A stretch of DNA of 64,000 nucleotides from Chrysogorgia sp. JL179-B06 (lineage: Eukaryota; Cnidaria; Anthozoa; Scleralcyonacea; Chrysogorgiidae): assembly GCA_035772405.1 (NCBI GenBank), contig JAYKKM010000081.1, forward strand, positions 1,307,001-1,371,000, in the 5' to 3' direction. Below, in pieces: positions 1 to 53,300 of the stretch. The notes under the pieces were generated by a model. That model worked only from the letters and a program-made list of their open reading frames with translations. It ran no database searches and was not told the DNA's origin. How positions within the stretch are numbered: the first letter of the stretch is position 1; every line of letters begins with the position of its first letter. The position numbers and the translations under genes are program-made.

Positions 1-615
1 GACGAGAATTTGCAGCTAGAGACAGGAATTGCGCCGACGTCATATTGTTTAATATAAACAGCTCTTTGTCGACGATGTTATAAATTAAATGTGAATTAAA
101 TGCTTGTTTACTTGCGACCGCATCGATTATCGTTGCCAGTAAAGCTTTCCCTCTTTTTATGTTTATTCTTCGCTAAATTATCAGTTTAAGGCACATGTTG
201 GAGTGTACAAGCGCAGAAATCGTTGAAAGAAACATACCCGCTATAATGTTATTGATCGCCATCTTGAAATTTCAGATTTCGCGCGATTTTCGATCCTGGG
301 ATAGAATTCCTATGTAAACGCGGTTTGAATTCACGTTCAATCCGGAACCACTTAGTTTCGTATTGCTTTCGTGAGGTGAATAACTGATATACATGCAACT
401 TACTTTTGCTCGATGTCACGTTTTTTTCTGATTGCTTCATCCTTTAAATACAAGAAAAATGTTTCAACCAAAAAAAGGAAATAACGCCAGTAATAAGCCA
501 AAATAAAGTGAGTTGGAAATAACAGAAATGGAATGCAAGCCGAAACCAGGGACGTTTGTTTGTGTTTTCGAGCATCTGATTTAGATTAAAGTAGGAAGAA
601 GAAAAGATGAGAGGA
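1..615. other. AT-rich region downstream of KIF15, nothing recognised
   Basis: No coding frame with splice support, RNA gene or clear repeat is visible. Short open frames here look random. Confidence 0.5.
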
Positions 616-1560
<945 letters not shown>

Positions 1561-1794
1561 ATATATCTCAATTAAGTTTTCTAACTCAAAAAATGTCTAA
1601 AAATCAAAAGATAGTAATCGTACGTTTACCTTTACTCTATTTGCGCTATCACACGCCATCATGGCCACAGACACACGGTTCTCGAGTTGTTTTGTTAGAA
1701 ATTTATTCATCTCTTCCCTACGAAAACGTAACATCAAAAATAAAGAAATGACGTTAATAAAACCCGATTTTTGAGACCAAATGTGATTATGTTG

Positions 1795-2235
1795 TACATC
1801 ACATCACCAATGGCAACGCACCACACCACACCACATCCAACCAACGACATCACATTATATTGCGTTACATTATGTCACACACATCATATCATACCATACC
1901 ATACCATACCATACCATACCATACCATACCATGTCACATCAGATCACACCACAACACATCATTTCACACCACATAACATTGCATCAGATCACATTAGATC
2001 ACATCAGATTAAACCACATCACACCGCATCACATCACACCACATCACATCACATCACATTGTATCAGATCAAATCATATCACACCACACCACAACAGATC
2101 ACATCACATCACACCACAACACAACACATTACACCAGTACCACATCACATCAGATCACATTGCATCAGATCAGACCACATCAAATCACACCACATCACAT
2201 TACACCACAGCACATCATACCAACATATAAAAAAA
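1795..2235. repeat. CACAT/ACATC low-complexity satellite
   Basis: Degenerate ACATC/CATCACAC repeats with a CCATA run at 1889-1932. The same satellite resumes at 2754-2830, so the 2236-2753 block looks inserted within it. Confidence 0.85.
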
Positions 2236-2587
2236 ACATATAAAATATTTAAAAAAAACATATAAAAAACATATAAAATATTTTCAGTATTAAAATATTA
2301 AAAAAATACCCCTAGTAAAAAATCACATCCGGATGTATGGATATTAATACTACAAACATCAGTTTTCCCGCTTCGTAGTAAAATTTAGGGGTATTTAGGA
2401 ACACGTAAAATTGATTGAAAAGGTATTAAGGAAATAACACATGTTCTAGAGGAATTGGTGAGGAGTCGCACTTGTGTTTGGCATTCATAGTACCACTCGT
2501 GCTTCGCACTCGTGGTATTGTGAATGTTTCGCCGAGCACGCGTGCGATTATTCACTGATTCTTCTCGGACCGTGTTATTTCCTATAC

Positions 2588-2753
2588 TAATGGAACCGCA
2601 GTAATTGGCGATTGCTGTTGCGGTTTTGTAAAACTTGTAATATAGGATTTGTAATTTGTAGGCCTTGTAATATAGGATCTTTATAAATGTAAATTTCACT
2701 ATATAAACTACATAATCAAGGCGAAGTAAAATAAAATAAAATAAAATAAAATA
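2588..2753 (+). mobile_element. LINE 3' end with (TAAAA)n tail
   Basis: Contains CGCAGTAATTGGCGATTGCT and GTTGCGG followed by an AAATAAAATA tail. The same 3' sequence follows LINE coding remnants at about 30790 and 59310, which identifies it as the shared 3' end of one retroposon family. Confidence 0.75.
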
Positions 2754-2934
2754 ACATCACATCAGATCATACCATATCACATCACACCACATCAAAGCAA
2801 AGCACACTATGACACTCCATACCACAGTGCACAACACATTATATCGCATCTCATTAACATGTTCTCAGTAACACAATCAGAAAGTTCCTACTGTGATTCC
2901 ATACACCCCAGCCGCACCATACATTGCAAAACAA

Positions 2935-44234
<41,300 letters not shown>

Positions 44235-44345
44235 CTTAAATCAATGTGAAAGCGACCAAAGACAATCAAAATTGATGTTTTAAAACGAAACCACAGCACT
44301 GGCGTCACAAAATACAAAATTTGGCGCTTCGCGATACGCGTGGGA
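44235..44345 (-). promoter_or_regulatory. Possible KIF15 promoter with E2F-like site
   Basis: TTTGGCGC at 44320-44327 matches an E2F/DREAM-type element and lies about 90 bp upstream of the predicted start, in a locally CpG-richer stretch (GCGCTTCGCGATACGCG). Vertebrate KIF15 is cell-cycle regulated. The promoter role is inferred from position only. Confidence 0.35.
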
Positions 44346-46330
44346 CACCTCGTGAATCATGCGCGGTTCCACGCGTAATACCCGTGAATGATAGCAAGCA
44401 AACAAACTAACAAAGTGTCAAAGATAAGTACTTTATCCCACTTTCTTGTAGAAATTTTAACGACAGAAAAGGATTTTAGCTGTCATTAACCCGTCCTTTC
44501 TCTATAGTAATTAAAAGATTGTTTGGTGGTACGCTCTGAACTTATTATAGTAATGGCTCCTGAAACGTCAGCATGTTCAGTTAATCTATGATATTTGAAC
44601 GTCAAAATCAAACAGCAATTTCACGCATCGGGGATTCGACAAGACCGAACTGTCGAAAGGCTTTCATAGCGTGTAAACAAAAACATATATAATAGTAATA
44701 TAGCTACAGCCGATACATATCTTTCAAACATAACATGCATTCTTTTCGGCTAATAGCCTCAATGAAATTTCACACCAGGCTAAACATATAAGCGCAGACT
44801 TGACAAAGTCAACAAGACAAACGTTGGTTCGCTGAGCATATGCACCGGGAGGTGATATTAAGGGCAATTGTTTCCTTGTGAAATCTCACAAACGTACAAA
44901 GCGAGTGTCGACCATTGGCCAAACCCAAACCAAATAACTTATATCGCGTAGTAGGTACAGTGACATCACGAGACGTTTAATTCGAAAATACTATAATAAA
45001 GAATGCTTTTTCGCGATTTGTTGCCAATTTATTAAGTCGAAGTAGCTGTTCGCCTTCTGTTCGCGAGGAATAAATACGGATTGTTTGGTTGATAAGCAAC
45101 CGCTGGCTTGACTGTAAATTTAACTCGTTGACTTCTGGACGAATAACATCCACTAAAACTATAAAGCTGAAAGCCGGAAAGCTAAACCGTAAACTAGCCA
45201 CGTCTTGATGAAATAATCTAGTAACAATGTAAAATGTAACAAATTTTCTTGACGAAAGACCTGCTGTAACAATTTATATTGCATGATATTACGATACTCA
45301 CTTGCTTTAAATTTCTTCGCCGACGGCGTGGAACTGCTTGTCATTAGATCCATTTATCAAAAACCTTGTCCTAGAACGTCTGTCTAGTGACGAAACATTT
45401 GCCATTTATATAAACGCTAGCGTACTTTCCTATAAAGCATTTGACATTTTTCTGAACGCCAGGTTTGGAGAAACCCCTCTGTTGATACTCTTCCATGAAT
45501 CAAGCGCCTCTTGTTATTATAATGAATTCTGGCAGGTTGAAATTACAAGTGATACAGCAGCATCATGACACGGTGCATGTAATTAAGCGACTGTTCACTG
45601 TTTAAGTTAATCTGTTTAAATAATCGATCAACTAGTGACTATATGAAGTGGCAGACGAACCGACTAATGGGAACATCTCTTTGACATCACATTGGTGGAT
45701 GGATTTATTAATTTATGGTCAGGACGTATTCTGAATTTGCGCGCTTTCTGCAGTGAGCGCAATCTCGCAGTGAGCTCCGAGTGCGACCGACCGCGAGAGC
45801 AAAGAACGCGCACACGCGCGTTTTACGTACGTAAAAAGTTGAATGGTTAAACCAAATTCAACTTTTTCCCTGTTCTATCTCAGCATGAGTTAGCTCCTAG
45901 TCCAAATGTATTATATCAATAAAATGTAAAACCACCCTAAATTTACTGATATCGTATAAATCCCAATCCATTCTAATCACCGACCGGGGATTAGTCACTC
46001 TAGGCGTAGCGCTCTTATTTATTTCTTTGGCTCGGTCAAAACATTATATATAGACTGAAAAGGAAGACACAGAGTTGCCTGCGGAGGAGGCTAATGAAAC
46101 CTAGCCTGTTTTCTTCTCCCGATTTTTTTTCCTAATTTCGTTTTCTCCCGATTTTTTCGCCTTTTTTTCTCTATAATAAATAAATAAATATAGCTCTAAA
46201 AAACTCGAAATGAAACCCTAAACAGCTAAGGTACGTGGTGAGAGGAGCAGGCCTGGAGACTGGCACAAACTGTCGCGCACTTGCTTGAATAGTGGTGTCA
46301 CGCAATCTCAAGAGCTCCAAGAAATTGAAA
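44346..46330. other. KIF15-TAF4 intergenic stretch with CpG-rich patch
   Basis: No gene recognised. 45735-45840 is CpG-rich (GAGCGCAATCTCGCAGTGAG, GCGCACACGCGCG) against an AT-rich background. A minus frame at 45353 (MDLMTSSSTPSAKKFKA) with a good donor does not fit the KIF15 exon 2 phase. Confidence 0.4.
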
Positions 46331-46339
46331 ACCCACCAT

Positions 46340-46517
46340 CCCACCCTTTGGCGGCGCCAGTCTAAATATTATTTTATATGCATGCAAATTAGCCTTTCCG
46401 GCCTTGTTACAAAGCAAAGATTCTTTGGAATTACAGACACACGAACGAGGTCAGAAAGGCTAATTTACATGAATCTAACAGAATATTTAATTTGGGTGCC
46501 ATTATGAAAGAGGTCTA
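46340..46517. mobile_element. MITE family M1, copy 2
   Basis: AATTAGCCTTTCCGGCCTTG...ACACACGAACGAGGTCAGAA, ending CATTATGAAAGAGGTCTA. The left end is degraded. Confidence 0.8.
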
Positions 46518-46574
46518 TCTATGACCCTGTGATACAGTGCTCTGACCACTGAAGTAATATATCCAATTTATACT

Positions 46575-46890
46575 TTTACTTTAGTATAAACCATAGTTAG
46601 TAGAGGGGGGATGGTTTGGAAGCTCCATTGTCTTTCAAGATGACGCAATGGTCATGTTATTGTATTGGAGAAAGTGTTTATTATTGGTTGGAGAAAGGAA
46701 ATTCTATGGACACGTGACGGCGAAGGACTCACAACACGTGACGATGAAGGACTACGCTAATTAAATCCGAACGTTGTTATTGGATGACTGCTTCATTATA
46801 CAGAAAATACAATACGTTCAGTGACCGTGAAAGTGAACAACAGATCTTCCAAACCATCCCTTCTACTAACTATGTATAAAGTACTTTTTT
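46575..46890. mobile_element. Inverted-repeat MITE
   Basis: ACCATAGTTAGTAGAGGGGG then GATGGTTTGGAAG, mirrored by CTTCCAAACCATCCCTTCTA at 46847-46880. Interior has two CACGTGACG units. Confidence 0.8.
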
Positions 46891-47267
46891 CTTTTTCTTG
46901 GGTAAATACGTACCTAAAATGAACAGGTTTTGTGATTGGCTATATGGAACAAAAGTGATAGGGTTAGGACATTGGTTTCTTTGTGGTTGATTCTATTGTT
47001 TTATTGTTTTAATCAACCAATCACAAAACTTGATAGTATAGGTAGGTGATGACCCTTTTTCTTAAGTACAGTACTGCTGAACACTGGTTACGAGTGAATA
47101 GCTGACATATACGTCAGTTATTTTGTTTTTATTTTTATTTCGTTAACTTCAACGAATTCTGGCACTGTTCGTACCAGGATAAGATATCTGGTTCCATCAA
47201 CGGAATGTTAATATGAATAGTATAACTACGACATAGAAAATTTACAAATATCAAATATATATATGAG

Positions 47268-47378
47268 TCATTTCATAAGAGCTTTGTACAATAATTTTGA
47301 ATTACATAATTCTTTCTCTTGTTCCATGATGAGCAGGAGATCTTTGAGGACGACTCGTCGAGTTCTTTGACGGGGTAA
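47268..47378 (-). CDS. TAF4: TAF4 terminal exon
   Basis: Encodes LPRQRTRRVVLKDLLLIMEQ then EKELCNSKLLYKALMK and a TGA stop at 47270-47268. Matches human TRQRITRVNLRDLIFCLENE and the closing LLLYKAFLK. AATAAA occurs on the minus strand about 150 bp beyond the stop (about 47105-47120). Confidence 0.96.
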   Translation of the reverse strand, partial: LPRQRTRRVVLKDLLLIMEQEKELCNSKLLYKALMK

Positions 47379-50300
47379 CTGTTATCACAGAACGAAAAAT
47401 GGATATGAAATAACTTGTACACAACAAGCGCTCTGATTGGTCAATACCCGTTCAGGATCAGAGTACACTGATCTCTAAATAAATCGAGCAACTATTGTTC
47501 AGCCGGGAATATTTCGCGGCGGGCATCTTGAACGGACCACGCTAAATAGTTTTACTGTAGGCGACAAAGAGTATCTGTGTCTGCTCTTTTAAGATGCTAA
47601 AATGAATCAGTTGTCGAAGGTTTTCTCCTTATTTAGAACACAAAGAACTACGCGGAATATTTCGCGGCGGCCATATTGGAGTGATCAGCGTGGTCACTCC
47701 AATATGGCAAAGATCAGAGACAGATAGTCTTTGTCGCCTATAGTAAAATTATATAATGTGGTCCCAACAAGATGGTCGCCACGAGCTACTTCCGGCTTCA
47801 TTTTCTGGACAATAGTTGCTCAATCCAGTCTTTATTTAGAGTTCTCAAACTCATTAATAATTCATGAGCCAATTAGCCAATGAAATCACTTTATTTTATC
47901 ACATGACTGAGGCTGGATACTCGAGTAAAACACGTAAAAATCATATACCACCACAGTTATTAGATCAAACCCGGTTTTGATCTAATTGCTGAGATCTTAA
48001 TTGATAATTCATTTTTTGGAGAACGAAACGACCTGCCTCCGTCTTCGCTCATCCTCAACTGAACAGAGTCTGTTAATTTTCTTAATAAATTTTACACACC
48101 CTCGTGAGTTCAGTCCCATGAGGGTTTGTTCTCAAATGCGTTTTAAGTAAACATCCAATTAAATCCGTGTTCGATTGAGAAGCCATATAAACAACTCGTT
48201 TATCGTGTTTCATCAGGGGATCCAAACACTCGAAAACAATAAAAACACTCGCGCTCGTGTTTTCATCATGTTTTCTCGTGTTTGGATCCCCTGATGAAAC
48301 ACTCTATAGGTTTGGATATTGGAGGAAGAAATTACATAAATTAAGCCTTCACCTCGATTTTCTCTTAAAATACTGATTTGAGATGTAATATGAAACACTC
48401 GGAAGAGTGTTTCATGTAATATATGAACAACGAGTTTGAGTGTTTCATCAGGGGATCCAAACACGAGAAAACATGTTTGGATCACCTGATGAAACACGAT
48501 AAACGAGTTGTTTATGTGGCTTCTCAATCGAACACGGATTTAATAGCGCTCCGTCGAGATGACGTCAGCATCGATGTTTGTCCGCTTTTACCCATAATTC
48601 TTGCGGCCATAACAAAAGAAATAGCTCATTTGCAATAATTTGTGAGTCAAATTTGGTTTGTTTGTCCGCTTTTTGAGCTATTAATAGCAGCCAGACTCTA
48701 CGCTATTGGATGTTTACTTAAAACGATTTGAGAACAAACCCTCATGGGACTGAACTCACGAGGGTGTGTAAAATTATTCAGAAAATTAACAGACTCTGTT
48801 CAGTTGAGGATGAGCGAAGACGGAGGCAGGTCGTTTCGTTCTCAAAAAAATGAATTATTAATTAAGATCTCAGCAATTAGATCAAAACCGGGTTTGATCT
48901 AATATGATTTTTACGTGTTTTACTCGAGTATCCAGCCTCAGTCATGTGATAAAATAAAGTGATTTCATTGGCTAATTGGCTCATGAATTATTAATGAGTT
49001 TGAGAACAGGATATCACTGATGAAACACTTTTTCGAGTGTTTTATGTAATAAATCAAACACGAGAAAGTCAGAGTGTTTCATCCGATATCCAGTCCCCGA
49101 GAAGTAGGTTGAAAAATGAGACGATAGCCAAGTTTTTTTAACCAAATTCGAGGTGACAGAGGATGGAACACTCTTTCAAGTGTTTGAGGTGGAAATTGTC
49201 AAATTCCTATGCTAATTAAGACCAGGTATCCAGTTGTCCGTCTCGGTAATGATTTCCTTTGTTCTATCACGCAGAATAAGGTTGTCCTATTTATCCGAGC
49301 CAGAGGCTCATGTTTTAAGCGTTCGACTTTTCAGTTTATCACTCTTAGGTGAACGGGAAACCCAACTGATAGGGATTCCGAGGGCCTACGATTAAAGGTC
49401 GTTTTCCGAGAAGATCCGAAAGTCTTACCATTTGCTGGTGTTATTGCAAAGGCAACACTTTCTCCTCAATTATTTTAAGACCCTGAGTGGTGGTCCGACC
49501 AAGAAGTGAACCCAGGTCTCCCAGCTCATAGACATGTGTGGTACTGGAAAACCGCACTAGACCACAACAGCTGGTCAAACGCATTCGGCAATATTCATAC
49601 AGATTTATATATTTACCTGATTTCGAATCATGTTTGTTGCCGGCAAACTTGGATCAGATGTTGTCCCTGAAGAACCCTGCAAAAGTAAATTCACATGTTG
49701 AGTCATATGTTGACTTGCGAAACGGTACATCGAGGTCCCCAATTCAACGCAGTGGCCACCTTTACCTCCGTGTTATTATTGATAGCTTCATCAAGTTTTC
49801 GTTTCTTCCGCGGACCAATCGCGTCAAGGGCGGTCTTATTGGCCGCGCGTTTCCGTAACGTTTCCTCTTCCTCTAGTTGTAACTAAAACAGTCAAAATAT
49901 TTGTTGATGTTATTTATGATAGGGTAATGGCTAATACATAAGAACCAAGCAAGCATGAGCTCGAGTCCTATAAGAGCTCAACTATGTCAATCGTTGGCTA
50001 TTAGTTCATATATTATACGGCGAGAGCGAATGATATAATTGTTTTATTATATAGCCAAACACTTGGCGATGTCACACGCTAAAAATAATAGTGTAACTTG
50101 AACTTTTTTTGTTTTGTTTCTGTTTTCACGAAAAAAAGTTAGGAGTAACGGGGCCTTTAGTTAGCCTGTGTACAGCCTGAATATACACAGACTGTATTAC
50201 AGGTGTATATTCAGGCTGTACACAGGCTACCTTTAGTCAGTTCGGGGTTTCTTTATTAAACCCAAAATCGATTAAATCGATTAAATCGATTTCAGCTTTT

Positions 50301-53300
50301 TTAGGCCTAAAAACGTGCCGCCATGTTGTTTTTCTCTACTGCTAGGATATGAGGTGTAGCCTAGTAGTAGAGGAACCAAAAATTACGAGATAGCTCATAT
50401 CCTACTAGTAGCTATATAATCAACATTGAGTCGGCGAGCAAATAATAAAATGGATAGGGATTTCTCGAGTACAAGAGCAGATACAGTAAAATTATTAAAG
50501 TGCCTAGTAAAGCCAAAATGAGCTGAATAGTTCTTTTACGGTTTTTGATTTGGTCCATTGGTTTCGAATATGCTATTAGTAAGAAAAAACCGCAAATTAA
50601 AGGGAACTGGGACGAGGGACGAGCAACGTGATGACGTAGCTGAAGGGACGCCAATTTCCAAAATGACATACGATGAAGTGAAATTCCTTTCGTCAAGTCT
50701 GATTCGTTAGCACACCCAAAAACAACACATCTATCTGGCATTTTTTTCGCTTCGATGAAAGTGCTGGTTTCTGTTGTAGTGTTGTATACACTGTTACTGA
50801 GAAAATCCCGTCCCTTAAGCTACGTCACATCATGTGGGTACCAGGCTCTTTGCGACTTGCAGAAATTTCTTGATGAATATTCGAAATAGTGATTTCTTGC
50901 AATATTGGAAGAAATATATCTTCCAAACCAATGGACCAAATCAAAAACCGTAAAAGAACTATTCAGCTAATTTTGGTTCTACTACTTGGAAAACTAAAAA
51001 AATTAGGGGTTATAGGCACTTTAACATTTCTAAACATTATACTTAAAGTGCTTATAAACCCAAAATGGTTTTTGGTGATTCGGATAGAGCATAAAAAGTT
51101 AGTTAATAAGTTCTGGATTAGTTTTTGCGTTAAACTTTTAGTTTCGGAGATATAACGGCTCAAACATGCAAATTGTGCCATTTTTTTGAAAAAAGTAGCG
51201 CCACCAAAATAACACACAGGGACCTGGATCCGAGGAACCCATCTTCAACAACAACTAGGCTTTTGTATAGGAGAAGACAGCTATCTTAAGACTTTTTATT
51301 GAAAAATGCCCAAACAATGTGTCTTTACGATGTTACCTTGTCTACTCGAATTGTAATATATTTTTATAAGTATTGAAACATAACACGTTCCTCGGATCCA
51401 TAACACGTTCCTCGGTCCCCGGCCTGCGCTACTTTTTTTCACAAATTGTGACTTTGAGCCCTTATATCTCCGAAACTAAAAGTTTAACGCAAAAACTAAT
51501 CTAGAACTTATTAACTAACTTTTTATGCTCTATCCGAATCACCAAAAACCCATTTTGGGTTTATAAGCACTTTAAAGGTCTTTTATTTAAAAGTAATTTA
51601 TTTTTGACTGCAGTTCCCCTTTGAGAAGCATTTTCATCCAAAACATATTTTACCTGTTTCGCCTTTTCTTTTAACCTTGCCTGTTCGGGATCCTCTTGTC
51701 GTGATCGACTCTACATGACAAACAAACAAACAACAAAGTTTCACGAGCTTTATCTCCGAAGATACAATTTTGTCGAAGTGAGATTACGAACCTTCGCAGC
51801 TCGAATTAGAACTTCTCTTTCTCTTGCATCTCGTTTTCGTCTTTCGATTTCGTCGATTTGTTCGAAAACTCGAAGTTGAGATTTAACATCGGACGACGCT
51901 TGGTATGTTGGATCATCCTGCAATAGACCGAATGGAAATCCGGAGTGAATGCACGGATGGAATATAAGGAAGGTTAGAAAGGGTTTAGGATGGAGGGAAA
52001 GGTTAGGAAGGAAGAAATGTAGGGGAATAGGAAAGTTAGGAAGAAAGATTAGGAGGAAAGAAAGGGAGGGGGAAAGGATGGAAGGAGGATAGACATAATA
52101 AGGAATGCACGGACGGAGGGTTGCACATATGGATGGAGTGATAGAGAGAAGAGAGGGAATGATATGGAAAGAAGAGAACAAGGATAGGGGAGGAACAGAG
52201 AAAGGATAGGGAAGGAAGAGATTAAACATAGGGAAGGAAGACAAGAAGGATAGGGAAGGAAGAGAGGAAGGATAGGGAAGGAAGACAAGAAGGATAGGGA
52301 AGGAAGAGAGGAAGGATAGGGAAGGAAGGATAGGGAAGGAAGAGAGGAAGGATAGGGAAGGAAGAGAGGAAGGATAGGGAAGGAAGAGAGGAAGGATAGG
52401 GAAGGAAGAGAGGAAGGATAGGGAAGGAAGAGAGGAAGAGAGGAAGAGAGGAAGGATATGGAAGGAAGAGAGGAAGGATAGGGAAGGAAGAGATTAAACA
52501 TAGGGAAGGAAGAGAGGAAGGATAGGGAAGGAAGAGATGAAGGACAGGGAAGGAAAACAAGAAGGATAGGGAAGGAAGAGAGGAAGGATAGGGAAGGAAG
52601 AGAGGAAGGATAGGGAAGGAAGAGAGGAAGGATAGGGAAGGAAGAGAGGAAGGATAGGGAAGGAAGAGAGGAAGGATAGGGAAGGAAGAGAGGAAGGATA
52701 GGGAAGGAAGAGAGGAAGGATATGGAAGGAAGAGAGGAAGGATAGGGAAGGAAGAGATTAAACATAGGGAAGGAAGAGAGGAAGGATAGGGAAGGAAGAG
52801 ATGAAGGACAGGGAAGGAAAACAAGAAGGATAGGGAAGGAAGAGAGGAAGGATAGGGAAGGAAGAGAGGAAGGATAGGGAAGGAAGACAAGGATATGGAG
52901 GGAAGACAGGAAGAGAGGAAGGATAGGGAAGGAAGAGAGGAAGGATAGGGAAGGAAGACAAGAAGGATATGGAAGGAAGACAGGAAGAGAGGAAGGATAG
53001 GGAAGGAAGATAGGAAGGATAGGGAAGGAAGAGAGGAAGGATAGGGAAGGAAGAGAGGAAGAGAGGAAGGATATGGAAGGAAGACAAGAAGGATATGGAA
53101 GGAAGACAGGAAGAGAGGAAGGATAGGGAAGGAAGACAGGAAGAGAGGAAGGATAGGGAAGGAAGACAGGAAGAGAGGAAGGATAGGGAAGGAAGACAGG
53201 AAGAGAGGAAGGAAGACAGGAAGAGAGGAAGGATAGGGAAGGAAGACAGGAAGACAGGAAGGAAGACAGGAAGAGAGGAAGGATAGGGAAGGAAGACAAG

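Noticed and set aside
45303..45353. MDLMTSSSTPSAKKFKA as KIF15 exon 1
   Set aside because: Good start and donor, but the exit phase does not fit exon 2, and no linking exon was found.
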